Shown: positions 1 to 9,700 of the stretch, one piece after another
Layout of the letters: the number at the start of each line of letters is the position of its first letter
Position numbering within the stretch: the first letter of the stretch is position 1
Assembly: GCA_027604665.1 (NCBI GenBank)
Contig: JADGIZ010000292.1
Location: forward strand, 1 to 16,735
Origin: Polyrhizophydium stewartii
Lineage: Eukaryota > Chytridiomycota > Chytridiomycetes > Rhizophydiales
DNA: 16,735 nt
Reading direction: 5' to 3'
The notes under the pieces: model-generated
What the model saw: the letters and a program-made list of their open reading frames with translations, nothing else
Databases searched by the model: none
What the model was told of the DNA's origin: nothing
Program-made: the position numbers and the translations under genes

Positions 1-932
1 GGATCGGATGGGGCGGGCTTGCCCGACACAAGGGCGGAGCACCGGGCATAGATCCACACGGGCAGGCGCACGATGGCGACATCCGTGAGCGACGGCTTGC
101 GGACCGTGAACTCGTTCCTGTCGATCTCGCCCGAGGCGAGCAGCAGCTCGAACGGCGTGGCGCTCTTGAGCGCACGCTTGCTGAGGTTGGGCGACCCCTC
201 GGCCTTGGCTTTCTTTGCGTCGTCGTCCGCGGCGGGGCCAGCTGCCGGGGCCGACGGACCGCGGGCACCGGTGGCCAGCACGCGCTTCTGGAAGTGCTTC
301 TTGAGCTGCACGTACGAGAGCTCGTTGAGGGCCTCGACGTGCTCGGCGATGCGCTGCTTCTCGCGGTAGTAGAAGATCCAGCCGACAATGTACTGCGCGA
401 CCGAGACGAAGAAGAGGATGAAGAAGACCACGGTGAACAGGCCGGGCTTGTACTTGTCGTAGTAGTAGCCCGAGCCGCGCCAGGTCGGGAAGCCACGGGC
501 GAGATGCCCGTCGTAGCGCTTGCGCATTTCGTCGTCCTTGAGGATCGAGGACATGGAGGTGAGCAGGGTGTGCAGCTTGCGCAGCTTGGGGTCGCTTGTC
601 TTGTCGGGATGGTAGAGCATGGACTTTTTGCGGTAGGCCCTGTTGATGTCGGCGACGGAGGCGGAGCGCGGAACCTCCAGCACCGAGTAGAAGTCGCCCG
701 CGGGCTCGATGGAGCGCAGCGTCTCCTGCAGGTCAAAGATCTGCTGGTCCTCGGTCTCCCACGCGCGCACGGGGCGCGGACCCGCGGCGAGCAGCAGCGC
801 GAGCAGCAGCGCGAGCGCGCACAGCAGCGAATGCGGCGGGCGCAGGGCGCGGGCGCGGGCGCGGGGCGCGCGCGGGCCTCGGGCCGCAGGCGCGGCGGGC
901 GTGAGGGCCGCGGAGGCGTCGTCGGCGATCAT
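1..932 (-). CDS. ER membrane J-domain co-chaperone, DNAJC25/Erj5-like (C-terminus beyond window)
   Basis: The gene is read from an ATG at 932-930 and stays open without introns to the window edge (310 codons, no stop reached). Residues 35-50 form a Leu/Ala hydrophobic core ending in Gly-Pro-Arg, typical of a signal peptide or signal anchor. A J domain follows at about residues 79-141, with the HPD motif at 108-110 that stimulates Hsp70 ATPase. After it come a Tyr-rich stretch (Tyr156-158) and a strong membrane segment (about 163-189). A second hydrophobic patch lies near 285-305, after a Lys-Pro-Ser-Leu-Thr-Asp stretch. This order (signal, J domain, Tyr-rich link, membrane span, later hydrophobic patch) matches the DNAJC25/Erj5 family of ER J proteins, which assist the luminal Hsp70 BiP. 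An in-frame TGA at 968-966 supports the chosen start if there is no 5' intron. The 34 residues before the hydrophobic core are Arg/Ala/Pro-rich and unusual. The J-domain call is firm; the exact subfamily is likely. Confidence 0.85.
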   Translation of the reverse strand, partial: MIADDASAALTPAAPAARGPRAPRARARALRPPHSLLCALALLLALLLAAGPRPVRAWETEDQQIFDLQETLRSIEPAGDFYSVLEVPRSASVADINRAYRKKSMLYHPDKTSDPKLRKLHTLLTSMSSILKDDEMRKRYDGHLARGFPTWRGSGYYYDKYKPGLFTVVFFILFFVSVAQYIVGWIFYYREKQRIAEHVEALNELSYVQLKKHFQKRVLATGARGPSAPAAGPAADDDAKKAKAEGSPNLSKRALKSATPFELLLASGEIDRNEFTVRKPSLTDVAIVRLPVWIYARCSALVSGKPAPSD

Positions 933-1320
933 CTGCGCGGCAAAGCGGCGGCGGCTTCCCAGCGCTCATCGAATCGACGGCGGCGGCGGCGACAGCGGCG
1001 ACGACGGCAGCGGATGCGGGTTGCGGGCAGCACCGCGTGCGCTGCAGGCCGCTGTTTGAGATCCGCTCGCTCGCTCGCTCGCTCTGGATCCAAAGCGGCG
1101 CTGGATTCGACGAGATGCCCGTGTCCGACGCAGCAGCCGCGAGCGACGACGGTGCCCGCTGGCTGCTGCACTTGGACGTGTGGTCGAGGGGTATGCGCAC
1201 GACTGCTCTGACGCCGCCAGAGTGTCTGTTGGGGCGAACTCGCCTTGGACTAAATGAGCTGTGGCGATGTGTTGCTTTCAGCCGAGCAGGCCCGAACGGA
1301 CTTTCCCGAAATTGGCATCA
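933..1320. promoter_or_regulatory. Divergent intergenic region between the J-protein and hydrolase genes
   Basis: This 388-nt gap separates two divergently transcribed genes and must hold both promoters. It contains a run of GGC/CGG triplets near 976-1000, a CGCT microsatellite at 1064-1083 and a CTTTCCCG element at 1301-1308, about 13 nt before the hydrolase start codon. I see no clear TATA box. Open frames crossing it have low-complexity, Arg/Ala-rich products and are not credible genes. Confidence 0.5.
1064..1083. repeat. CGCT tetranucleotide microsatellite (5 units)
   Basis: Five consecutive CGCT units lie in the divergent promoter, bracketed by ATCC on the left and GGAT on the right. 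It is a simple repeat. It could vary in length between strains; no function can be read from the sequence. Confidence 0.8.
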
Positions 1321-3343
1321 ATGACCAACACCCTCACATCCGAGCCGGCTTCGCTCGCCGACACCAAGCGTGTGCCGACTCTGCACTTTGCGCAGCCGCA
1401 CGCCATCGAGCCCGAGTTCTCGGGCGTGCGGTCCGAGGCCCGCCGCGCGGTGCTCGAGGACAAGCCCGCTCGCAACCCGCTGCCGACCTGGTCGCCGACT
1501 ATGGTGAGCATGTGTCGCTGCTCCGCTCGCCCGCAACTCGCGGCTCGCCTGCTTGGGCAACAGCCGTCTCCTTCGGGTGGTGGCGTGCCAGCCAGACTCG
1601 CCGCTCGCTGACGATGCGCACTTGCGCACTGCCTTGCTGCACAATGTGCCTCCTGTCCGCCGCCGCACGCCCCGGCACCACCACGATCCTTGCCGGTGCA
1701 CCTTGTCCCCGCCTGCCCCACCTCCCGCTGCGACCTCGACATCCGGCCGATTCGCCGCGCCCGCCCTGGTCGCGTGCACGCTGGCACGTGTCTGCTCCAC
1801 CGCACACCCGCGAGGGCAGGGGCGCATCGTCAAGGTCGCCCGCGCGACCATGGAGCGCCTCAAGACCAACCTCCTCCTGGGCCAAGCACTGATGGGCGGA
1901 AAGAAGGCCACAACACCTGTTCCCATCACGACCAAAATCTCCAAGGTCCGCATCCCGCTGCGGGCTGACCGCATCCTCGATGGCATGACGACCGACGAAG
2001 CCACGGGTGCCCTCAACGCCGAGTGGGTCGACGTCGTCCCACACAAGGACGAGTCCAAGCCCGCAGAGCGCGTGGTGCTCTACTTCCACGGCGGCGTGTA
2101 CATCATTGCGTCCCGTCGCACGCACCGCAGCATCACCTGGCGCCTGGCCAAGTACGCCAGCGCGCGAGTGCTCGGTGCGTGATGAGCCTGTTCATCCGGC
2201 CGCGCCACCCCCGCTCCCCCGGCGCTCCGCATCCTCACGTGCCTCATGCTGACGTTCAGCCAAAGCGGTCGACTACAGGCTTGCACCTCAGTCAACCTTC
2301 CCGGTCGCTCTGTTCGATGCGCTGTGCACATACCTGTATCTCATCGACCCGCCCGAGGGAAGCGGCCAGCCCAAGTACGAACCGCACCAGATCTCGTTTG
2401 CGGGCGACTCTGCGGGCGGCGGCCTCTCGGTCGCGCTGATGCTCTATTGCCGCGACAACGGCATTCCGATGCCCGGTGCCATCGGCTGCCTGTCACCCTG
2501 GGTTCGTTTGGCATCCTCGCATCTCATTGGTGTGCGTGCCTGGGTGCTGACAAGCCGCAATCACGACAGCTGGATCTCACGCAGTCGTTCCCAGCCTGGC
2601 ATATCAACGAGCCTTATGATTATCTGCCTGAGGGCACCGCCGATCCCCGCTTCATGTCAGCCACCCGCTCTCAAGTTTACATCAAGAGCAACGACGACAT
2701 TACCAACCCGTACGTCTCGCCTGCCTTTGCTGTCGAGGACCCTGCCAAGCCAACCCCTCCCATGATCATCCAAGTTGGCGACGCTGAGCGCGTGCGCGAC
2801 GACGGCATCGTCTTTGCCGAGAACACCTTCCGCAACTCGCGCATCCATCTGGAAGTTTACGAAAATATGGTGCATGTGTTCCAGCTCTTCTCGGTTTTCG
2901 ACTCATTCTCACGCCTTGCCCTCAAACGCATGGGGCATTTCCTGCACGAGCAGACGGGCAAGGAGGCCTGGGACCGGCCCGAGGTCAAGCGCAAGGCCGT
3001 TCGCATCCGCCATATACCTGGCCATCCGATCCAGCCGCTGCCAGACGCCCTGGGCATCATCGACGATGGCGTGAGGTTGCTCGTGCAGCGCGGCATCTGG
3101 TCGCCCGATCTCGACGAGACGTCTATGTTTGTGGTCCGCAAAAGCGGCAAGATTGTCCGCCGCGGAACCATCATCGAAGCCGAGAACGCCGATATCTCGG
3201 ATATCGTCGCTGAAATTACCGAAGAGCTCGCCGCCGCCGGTTTCGGCCATGCAGAGTCGGACGAAAACGGCGCCGCCGACTCGGACGCGGAAGAGGCACC
3301 CGCTCCCGCCGACGGCGGCAAGCCTGGCCAGGCCGCGAACTGA
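1321..3343 (+). CDS. Alpha/beta hydrolase of the hormone-sensitive lipase (HSL) family
   Basis: Four exons fit: 1321-1503, 1820-2174, 2266-2501 and 2570-3343, giving 515 aa. The introns are 316, 91 and 68 nt, each with a CTGAC branch site. The HSL-family oxyanion motif HGG is at residues 151-153, followed by Val instead of the usual third Gly. Val-Asp-Tyr-Arg-Leu-Ala-Pro follows at 181-187, the nucleophile elbow Gly-Asp-Ser-Ala-Gly at 226-230 (Ser228), and Ser-Pro-Trp-Leu-Asp-Leu at 256-261. The acid is Glu331 or Asp335, and the catalytic His is His360. The family hydrolyses acyl or acetyl esters; the substrate here is unknown. A C-terminal extension of roughly 130 residues ends in an Asp/Glu/Ala/Pro-rich tail not usual for the family. 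Exon 1 and the long first intron are the least certain parts. For intron 2 an acceptor 6 nt upstream is also in frame; I chose 2266 because it gives the family's usual spacing. No signal peptide is evident. Confidence 0.87.
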
Positions 3344-3506
3344 ACAGCCGGCTATGCCTTGATACATTTTGCCGTGGAGCATATCACGACGTTGTCGAGG
3401 CAACAACGAGCATTGTTGAATGAACTTTGATTCTTGCGAGATCATTGCCGCAACAATCCGACTGCGACAGCCACTCATCCAGTCTGAAATCTGCGCTCCT
3501 TGATGC

Positions 3507-4178
3507 TCACGATGCTTCCGACGCAACAACTCCGTCGGCGGTGGCCACGAGCGGCTGGCCGCCCGAGCCGGTCTCGACCTGCATCCACTCGGCCATCCTG
3601 TGCGCCAAAAAGTTGTCGAAATCCCAGGGCTTGCCGTCCAGCAGCGCGGGGTCCTTGTTCCATACAAAGACGTCTGCTTCGACCGTGCGCATGCCCCACG
3701 ACTCTGCGACCGTCGTTTCGACCGTCTCGCGGCGGTACATCTGCGCGGTAGGTGGCGCCGATAAGCGGCGGGTCATCGCAGCACAGAACGCAGCCACAAC
3801 TCACGCTGGTCTCGAAGACGTCAAGCAGCTCGACCTCAGCGGCCGTGCGCACAAACGAGAGCACACCCTCGACCGAGTCGTCGGGCCCTGCAGCCACGAT
3901 CGCCGGGTACGGCGCGCCGGTGACGCCGAAGCGGCGGAAGCCCGCGAGCCGCGCGGGGGCAACCTTGCGCGGCCGCTCGTAAGACGTGAGGCCTGCACGC
4001 ATCTTTGGGGAGGGGGCAGCGGTCAGCGCCAGGGGCCCTCGCGGCCCAGCCCAAAGGCGGTGCGCAGCCTCACAACGCTGTCGTAGACCGGGTCCGCCAT
4101 CAGCGAGCCATAGAGGAACACGGGTCTTGGTGTGTCGCCGTCGAGCGGCCTCGAGGCGACAACGGCTCTGTCGGTCAT
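3507..4178 (-). CDS. AIG2-like gamma-glutamylcyclotransferase-fold protein
   Basis: Three exons on the minus strand (4178-4074, 4002-3805, 3740-3507) give 178 aa. The 71- and 64-nt introns have GTGAG donors and AAAG/GCAG acceptors, and both are phase 0. The N-terminus carries the family's Tyr-Gly-Ser-Leu substrate-binding loop at residues 23-26. A Leu-Leu-Asp-Val-Phe-Glu segment ends in Glu99, which matches the catalytic acid of the fold. Downstream lie the Tyr-Arg-Arg-Glu-Thr-Val-Glu strand, a Val-Phe-Val-Trp strand and a Trp-Asp-Phe-Asp-Asn-Phe motif, as in plant AIG2 proteins. The family releases 5-oxoproline from gamma-glutamyl peptides or amines; the natural substrate here cannot be told. 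There is no targeting peptide, so a cytosolic protein is likely. The gene is convergent with the hydrolase (163 nt between stops) and divergent from the BBOF1-like gene. Confidence 0.85.
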
Positions 4179-4333
4179 TCGGGCAAACCCAACTTTCCCG
4201 CGACCGATGGAATGTGAGCCCCGCCTCGACCGCCACCGGCGGATCTGGGCTCACGCCACAGCAACGCCCAGCGACCCCGCAGACGCCCGCGCGGCCCAGC
4301 AAGGGCGGCACCACCCGCGGCAGCCTGGCCAAG
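4179..4333. promoter_or_regulatory. Short divergent promoter with an E2F-like TTTCCCGCG site
   Basis: Only 155 nt separate the start codons of the AIG2-like gene (minus) and the BBOF1-like gene (plus). A TTTCCCGCG sequence at 4194-4202 is an exact match to the E2F consensus core. Early-diverging fungi are known to keep E2F alongside SBF, so a cell-cycle link is possible but unproven. The frame of the downstream gene stays open through this region, so part of it could instead encode a longer N-terminus. Confidence 0.4.
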
Positions 4334-5832
4334 ATGGGCTCGTCGGCCAAGAAGGCGCCTCCCCAGGCCGGCGGCGCCTTCATCCGCAACATCATGAAGA
4401 AGGGCGGCCGCAACGGCGGCCCGCTGCGCATCGAGGATCTGGACGAGGAGGTTCTCAAGAGCCGCCTCAAGAAGCTCGACGAGGAGCTCAACGACTACAA
4501 GACAAAGTGCCTCAAATAGTACGCCTCCGCACACCGCCCGCCGTCTGCAGGCGAGCGATCCTGACCACGAAGCCGCCCTTGGCCTCATCTCCCGCGGCGC
4601 TTGCCGAGCCAGCAAAAAAGAAAACGACTGGTACCGCGAGGAGATCGAGACGTGCCAAAAGGACACGGCCGACTACATTGCGTATCTCGAGTCCAAAAAG
4701 AGCGAAAAGCTTGATGCCATCAATCAGCTCACCGAGTCAAACAAAAATGACATGGAGATGTTCTTGATCAAACGCAAGAAGCGAGAGGAAGAAAACTTGG
4801 CCAAGATCAATAGTAGGTCGCGCTGCCATCGGGCCTCGGATCGCCCGCAAAACAATTCTCACACCGCTCGCTTATCCATGCGGTTAGGCCTCAAGGACAT
4901 GATTATGGAGCAGGAACTCAAGCTTTCAGCCAAAGAGTCCGAGATCATGCAGCTGTCCGACACCATGGTACGTCGCGGGCCTTTGCTCGAATATTGGCGA
5001 ACAAGCGGCTTGGCTGAGGCACCGGTGCGTCTCGTGCACAGGCACGCAGGGCCAAGCATGACGCCGAGATCGCAAAGATCCGCAAGGAGATGCAGGCTTC
5101 TGAGAGCGAGCATCTCGCCAAGATGGCCGAGCTAGAGCGCACGTTGCTCGAGACGCGGATGCGTCTGCAGAAGGAGGCCGAGGCCAAGATCAAGTCCATG
5201 GAGTCTGCGGCGCACGAGGTTCGATGTGTCGCATGCAGCAAGGTTACGGTCGCTCAGAGCTCACGTGAGACATGCTGAATATGCAGAAAGCAGCAAAGTA
5301 TCTTGCCGACCACACAACTGCCCTCGAGGCCGAGAATAGCCGGCTCGAGCGCGAGCTGCGGCACATCACGCTGGTCACTCAGCAGCAGATTCAGCAGAAG
5401 GAGAGGCTCGAGCAGGAAAATCGCGAGCTTGAGCGAGAGCAGCGGCTGCGGCGTGATCTTGTGGGCATCCGCCTCAAGAAGATCCACGAGGCGCAGGATG
5501 CCCAGAGTGCAGCCAAGGACAGGCAGCGGCACATGCTCGCTGCGCAGAACAAGCGAGTCGTTGCGCAATCCCTGAAAGCCAAGGGAATGGCGGCTCTGGG
5601 ATCGACCTCGATGCCCGGAAGTAGTGCCATGCTTTTGGCTTCCGGAGGTGCACCAGGCTCGCCCGATGCCGCCAAAGTCCACGGCCACGGCGACTCGCAT
5701 GGCGCTGGCGTGGCGTCTCTGCTGCGCGATCTGCCCAAGCTGTCAGTTGGCGCGACGCCAGCTCCGCCGCTTGTTGGCATGCACCAGCACGAGTCAATGT
5801 GGTTCGACGAGGACGATGAGTACGGCCACTAA
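4334..5832 (+). CDS. BBOF1: Coiled-coil protein resembling basal body-orientation factor 1 (DUF4515-like)
   Basis: Five exons (4334-4518, 4613-4812, 4888-4967, 5042-5218, 5287-5832) join into 395 aa. The introns are 94, 75, 74 and 68 nt. The short basic N-terminus (Lys/Gly-rich, about residues 1-30) leads into nearly continuous coiled coil from about 35 to 300. The pattern is like BBOF1: a Glu-Asn-Asp-Trp-Tyr segment, then Asp-Tyr-Ile-Ala-Tyr-Leu, a Lys/Arg/Glu-rich middle, an Arg-Leu-Gln-Lys-Glu-Ala-Glu segment, and a conserved Glu-Asn-Ser-Arg-Leu. The C-terminus is Ala/Gly/Ser/Pro-rich and ends in an acidic tail. BBOF1 is a basal-body/axoneme protein of ciliated cells, so a flagellar role is inferred. 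Long coiled coils resemble each other by chance, so orthology is moderate. I chose the ATG at 4334; the frame is open further upstream. It has its own divergent promoter and ends 82 nt before TIM10. Confidence 0.68.
4813..4887 (+). other. 75-nt stop-free intron in the BBOF1-like gene
   Basis: The donor is GTAGGT and the acceptor TTAG. The length is a multiple of three and no stop occurs in the coding frame, so unspliced transcript would still be translatable with 25 extra residues. Removing it restores a continuous coiled coil across an Asn-Ser-Leu-Lys junction, which is why I treat it as an intron. Confidence 0.7.
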
Positions 5833-5914
5833 TCGTGCACCGAGGTTGCGGCTGCTGCTCTCGTGGGGGAATGAAATTCAATTTTCATGGTTTGCCCTCC
5901 TTCAGTGTCCCAAC

Positions 5915-6483
5915 ATGAGCACCCTCGGACGGCCCGGCAACAAGAGCATGGCGCTCCTGCAGATTGAGCAGCAGCTGGCAAGTGCATGCGAGAGCAGCTT
6001 CGCCACATGCGCTGCGTGTGCGGCCGAAAGTGTCCCGCTGACACTCACGCCCGCCGCCTGCAGCTCATGACGACACAGCTGCTCAGCGGGTGAGCTGATC
6101 ACGCCCGCGAGCAGCGTGCCCGGGCTGGCGCACGCCTGCCTGCGCCGCGGGCCTCGCAACTGCGCCAGCCGGCCGCCTCGGCGTCCGCGCAGGGCACTGC
6201 ACCAGCGGCAGCTTCTGCTGCGCACGTGCGGGCCTGTGGCCGGTCCCGCTCAGAAGAGCAGGCGACGCTGCACGACCGCCCGAGCTGACCAACCAATCCG
6301 ACCACCATCGCCACCAGCGCACTCAAAAACTGCCACACCAAGTGCATCAACACAGAGTACCGCGACGGCGAGCTGCACAAGGGCGAATCCGTGTGCGTCG
6401 ATCGCTGCGTCTCCAAGTTCCTCGAGGTCAACATCTTCATCATGAAAAAGTTCCAGGAGAAGCAGGAGCAAGAGGGGCTCTGA
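5915..6483 (+). CDS. TIM10: Mitochondrial intermembrane-space import chaperone Tim10
   Basis: Three exons (5915-5977, 6064-6089, 6318-6483) give 84 aa, close to the 90 or so residues usual for Tim10. The twin CX3C motif is complete: Cys35-x3-Cys39 and Cys56-x3-Cys60, with 16 residues between, the Tim10 spacing. These cysteines form two disulphides in the intermembrane space. The segments Lys-Cys-Ile-Asn-Thr and Gly-Glu-Ser-Val-Cys-Val-Asp-Arg-Cys-Val-Ser-Lys match Tim10 rather than Tim9 or Tim8. In the family, Tim9-Tim10 hexamers escort hydrophobic carrier and beta-barrel precursors across the intermembrane space. There is no N-terminal presequence, as expected for a MIA-pathway substrate. 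The second intron (228 nt) is long for this genome and splits the Gly30 codon. The first intron appears to be GC-AG and is listed separately. Confidence 0.92.
5978..6063 (+). other. GC-AG intron in TIM10
   Basis: The exon ends in CTG and the donor reads GCAAGT, the best-known GC donor form. The acceptor is CTGCAG with a GCTGACA branch site about 28 nt upstream. The next exon starts in phase 0. Every GT in the interval (5982, 6016, 6018, 6030) gives the wrong phase, except one at 6032 that would leave a 32-nt intron. Confidence 0.7.
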
Positions 6484-6793
6484 TGACCAGCGCATCTGGC
6501 CACATCAAGACGGAGCAGCTGCCATACGCGCCAGCCGCTCAAACAGCCATCGCCGCAGTCTGGATGGCGCGCCTCCGTGCGCGAGGCCGAGCATCATTGG
6601 TCTTGTGTCTGGATTCATCCCGTTAAACGCAGATCTCTATTGCCGTCGTCCGTTGCACATGCGTGGGCCAGCGGCGCAGCCTGCGCCTCTCCCATCTTCT
6701 CTCGCTTTTGGGCGAGACGGCCTGGCCTGGCTGGCTGGGTCGCTGTGTGAAGAGAGCGAGAGACCCGACTTTGCCGACTTTGCCCTGACTCGA
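6484..6793. promoter_or_regulatory. Intergenic region between TIM10 and ELP2
   Basis: These 310 nt hold the TIM10 3' flank and the ELP2 promoter. I see a GGCCTGGCCTGGCTGGCTGG-like run near 6719-6739 and a tandem duplication of GACTTTGCC at 6768-6785, just before the ELP2 start. No TATA box, tRNA or further credible coding exon is visible. Confidence 0.4.
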
Positions 6794-9700
6794 ATGAGCG
6801 CCGTCCTCGAGCACGCCGCGGTCGCCTGCAACCGCGTGAGCCACGCAGTCGACTGGAGCTCAGACGGCCTGGCCGCCTTTGCCGCCGGCCGCTTCGTCTG
6901 CTTGTACCGCCCACTGGTGCGTGTCCTCAACGCCGGCCCAGCTGCACGTCCGCCGGAGCGAGCGCTGACGTCGGCGATCTTGCAAGGCGAGCGACCAGCG
7001 CGGTGTCGTCTGCACGCTGCGCGGACACACGGACCGAGTCAACTGCGTGGCGTTTGTGCGGACCCGTGAGCAGCATGCGCACTGAGCGGGCGCTGTTCAC
7101 CGGCCGGCCGTGCCGCTCATTATATGCTTGGCGCAGACACCGCCGACGGCCTCGGCAACGACTCGAGCGTGCTGGTGTCGGCCTCGGCGGACAAGTCGCT
7201 GATCGTCTGGCGCAAGGGCCTTGACGGCCAGGTGCGCGGCGTGCAAGCGTCACGACGTGCATGACGCGGCTGTGGTGCCTACGGCTAACGCCCGCACGGC
7301 GATCAAGTGGCGGTTGTCTTGCCGCATCGATGCGCATGAGCAGGGCATCGTCGCTCTCGCGGTCGTCCAAGGCCGCGATGTGGCCAACGACGATGGCGAC
7401 TGGATTGCGACGGCCGCGTCCGACAGCACCGTGCGGCTCTGGCGCCTCACCAACTCGCCCGACGGCGGCGGTGAGATGCGCACCGTCGACGAGCATCGAC
7501 GCCGAGCGATCTGCCACTTACCCTGCCGCCTTGGTTTTGGCAGACAAACTTGAGCTGTTCCAAGCCATCTCGGCCGGTCGGCACCATATGATGGCCCTAG
7601 GCCTGGCTTTCCTTCCAAAGTCGCAGGGTGAGCTTGGCCGATGCAAACCGCCGGGCGGACATGCTAGTCTGACCGTCCGCCATCCCGGAAGTCCCCGTCC
7701 TGCTTGCCGGCGGAACGGACATGCGTCTCCACGTTTACGTCAAGCAGCCAGAGTCAGACTTCAAGCTCAGGGCGTCGCTGCAAGGCCACACCGATTGGAT
7801 CCGGTCGATCCAAGTGGCCACGTACACGAACACGCACGATGGAGAGACCCACCACGACCGCCGCTTCCGAGATGGTGATCTCATGGTCGCGACAGCATCG
7901 CAGGACCGCCACATTCGCATCTGGAAGATCACGGCCGACCAGGCGGTGCGGCACGACGGCGCCGATGCCAAGGTAGACGACATGGCAATGGCGCTCCAAG
8001 ATCTGGACATGTGGGTGATGCCGACCGCCAGTAAGCGACATTTGCACGGTTATCTTGATTTCTAACGCACGCCGATGCACGCAGAGGCAATGTGGGCGAC
8101 TGGACGCAGCTGAGCACAAAGGCGCACTTGATCCCTGTCGAAACAAGTCCGGGAAGCACAGCGACGTATGCGTTCATGTTTGACGCGCTGCTCTTGGGCC
8201 ACGACGATTGGGTGCACAGCGTGCGCTGGCAGCCGGCGTCGCCAAAGGCCAGCGCCTCGTCCGCTGCCGCTGCCGCCGCCCGGCTGCACCAACCCATGGC
8301 CCTCGTTTCTGCGTCCGCAGACAAGTCGATTATGCTGTGGGAGCCGGATGCGCACAGTGAAGCTTGGGTGTATACGGCACGCCTCGGCGAGGTTGGTGGA
8401 AGCACGCTCGGATTCTACGGCGCGCTGCTGTCGGCCCATGGCGATGCGATCCTGTCCAATGGATACAATGGCGCGATGCATGTCTGGTGCCGCGCAGGTG
8501 AGGGCGATCCTGCCTCGCGTTCCTTCGTCGCGCCTTCATACTCGCTGACTCGCTCGAAAGCGGACAAAGTCAGCGCCGACTGGTCTCCCGCCGTGGGCAC
8601 AAGCGGCCACTTTTCCTCGGTCGAAGGGCTGGCGTGGGACACGTCGGGCACGTTCTTGCTCACGGCCAGTGCCGACCAGACTGCGCGCATGTTTGCGCCG
8701 TGGCAGCGCAACGGCTGCCGCACTTGGCACGAGATTGCACGCGCTCAGATCCACGGCTACGACCTCAACTGCCTTGCGTTCGTGCACAAATACCAGTATG
8801 TGTCCGGCGCCGATGAAAAGGTTATTCGCGTCTTTGAGGCGCCGCGCACCTTTGCGCAGACGCTGGTGAATCTCACGGGCGTTGCCGAGTCGGAGGACGT
8901 CCTGGTGCGTTTCGAACTTGGCCAATCTGATGTATGACCTGGACACTCTGACAGCTTCTCGGGCAGAGCAAGCGACCGGTCGGCGCCAACGTTCCTGCTC
9001 TCGGCCTTTCCAACAAGGCTGTCTTTGAGGGTCTGTGGACTCATTTGTCCAGCAGATTTTGGCTCGCTGTTGAGATATCTGACAGTGTGCGGCACAGGCG
9101 ACCTCAGGGACGTTGATGCGTCGCACGACTACCGCAACCTTTCTGCGTTCACGGCCGTGGCAGCGACATCGACGTCGTTGACGACCGCGCTCGTCCAGCC
9201 GCCGTTCGAAGAGCATCTTCTGCAGCACACGCTCTGGCCCGAGACAAACAAGCTGTGAGTTGTCGCTACTTGATTGGTTGGAGAAGAGGACCTGCGCTCT
9301 GACTTGCTGCTCCGCAGCTATGGCCACGGCTACGAGATTGTAACGCTTGCTGCCAACAAGAGTGGCACGCTCGTGGCATCGGCGTGCAAGGCAGCCAAGG
9401 CAGAGCATGCTGCGATCCGTCTCTGGTCGACTGCGACGTGGAAAGAGGTTTCGGCGCCGCTGGCATTCCACACCCTGACCGTCACCACCATCAAATTCTC
9501 GCCCGACGGCCGACTGCTTTTGACTGCCGGCCGCGACCGCGGCTGGGCATTGTTCAATGTCGAGAAGGCTCTTAATGGTCAGAGCCGTTATGGCCTTGCC
9601 GTGCGAGCTTCTTCCAGTTGACTGACTTGGCTGCGCAGATGGAACGTGGGCACTGGAGGCGTCGCAGCCCAAAGCTCACGCCCGTATCGTGTGGGCCTCG

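Noticed and set aside
294..1211. 305-codon plus-strand open frame opposite the J-protein gene
   Set aside because: It is antisense to a clear J domain. Its product is Arg/Ala/Gly-rich with no domain, as expected in GC-rich DNA where stop codons are rare.
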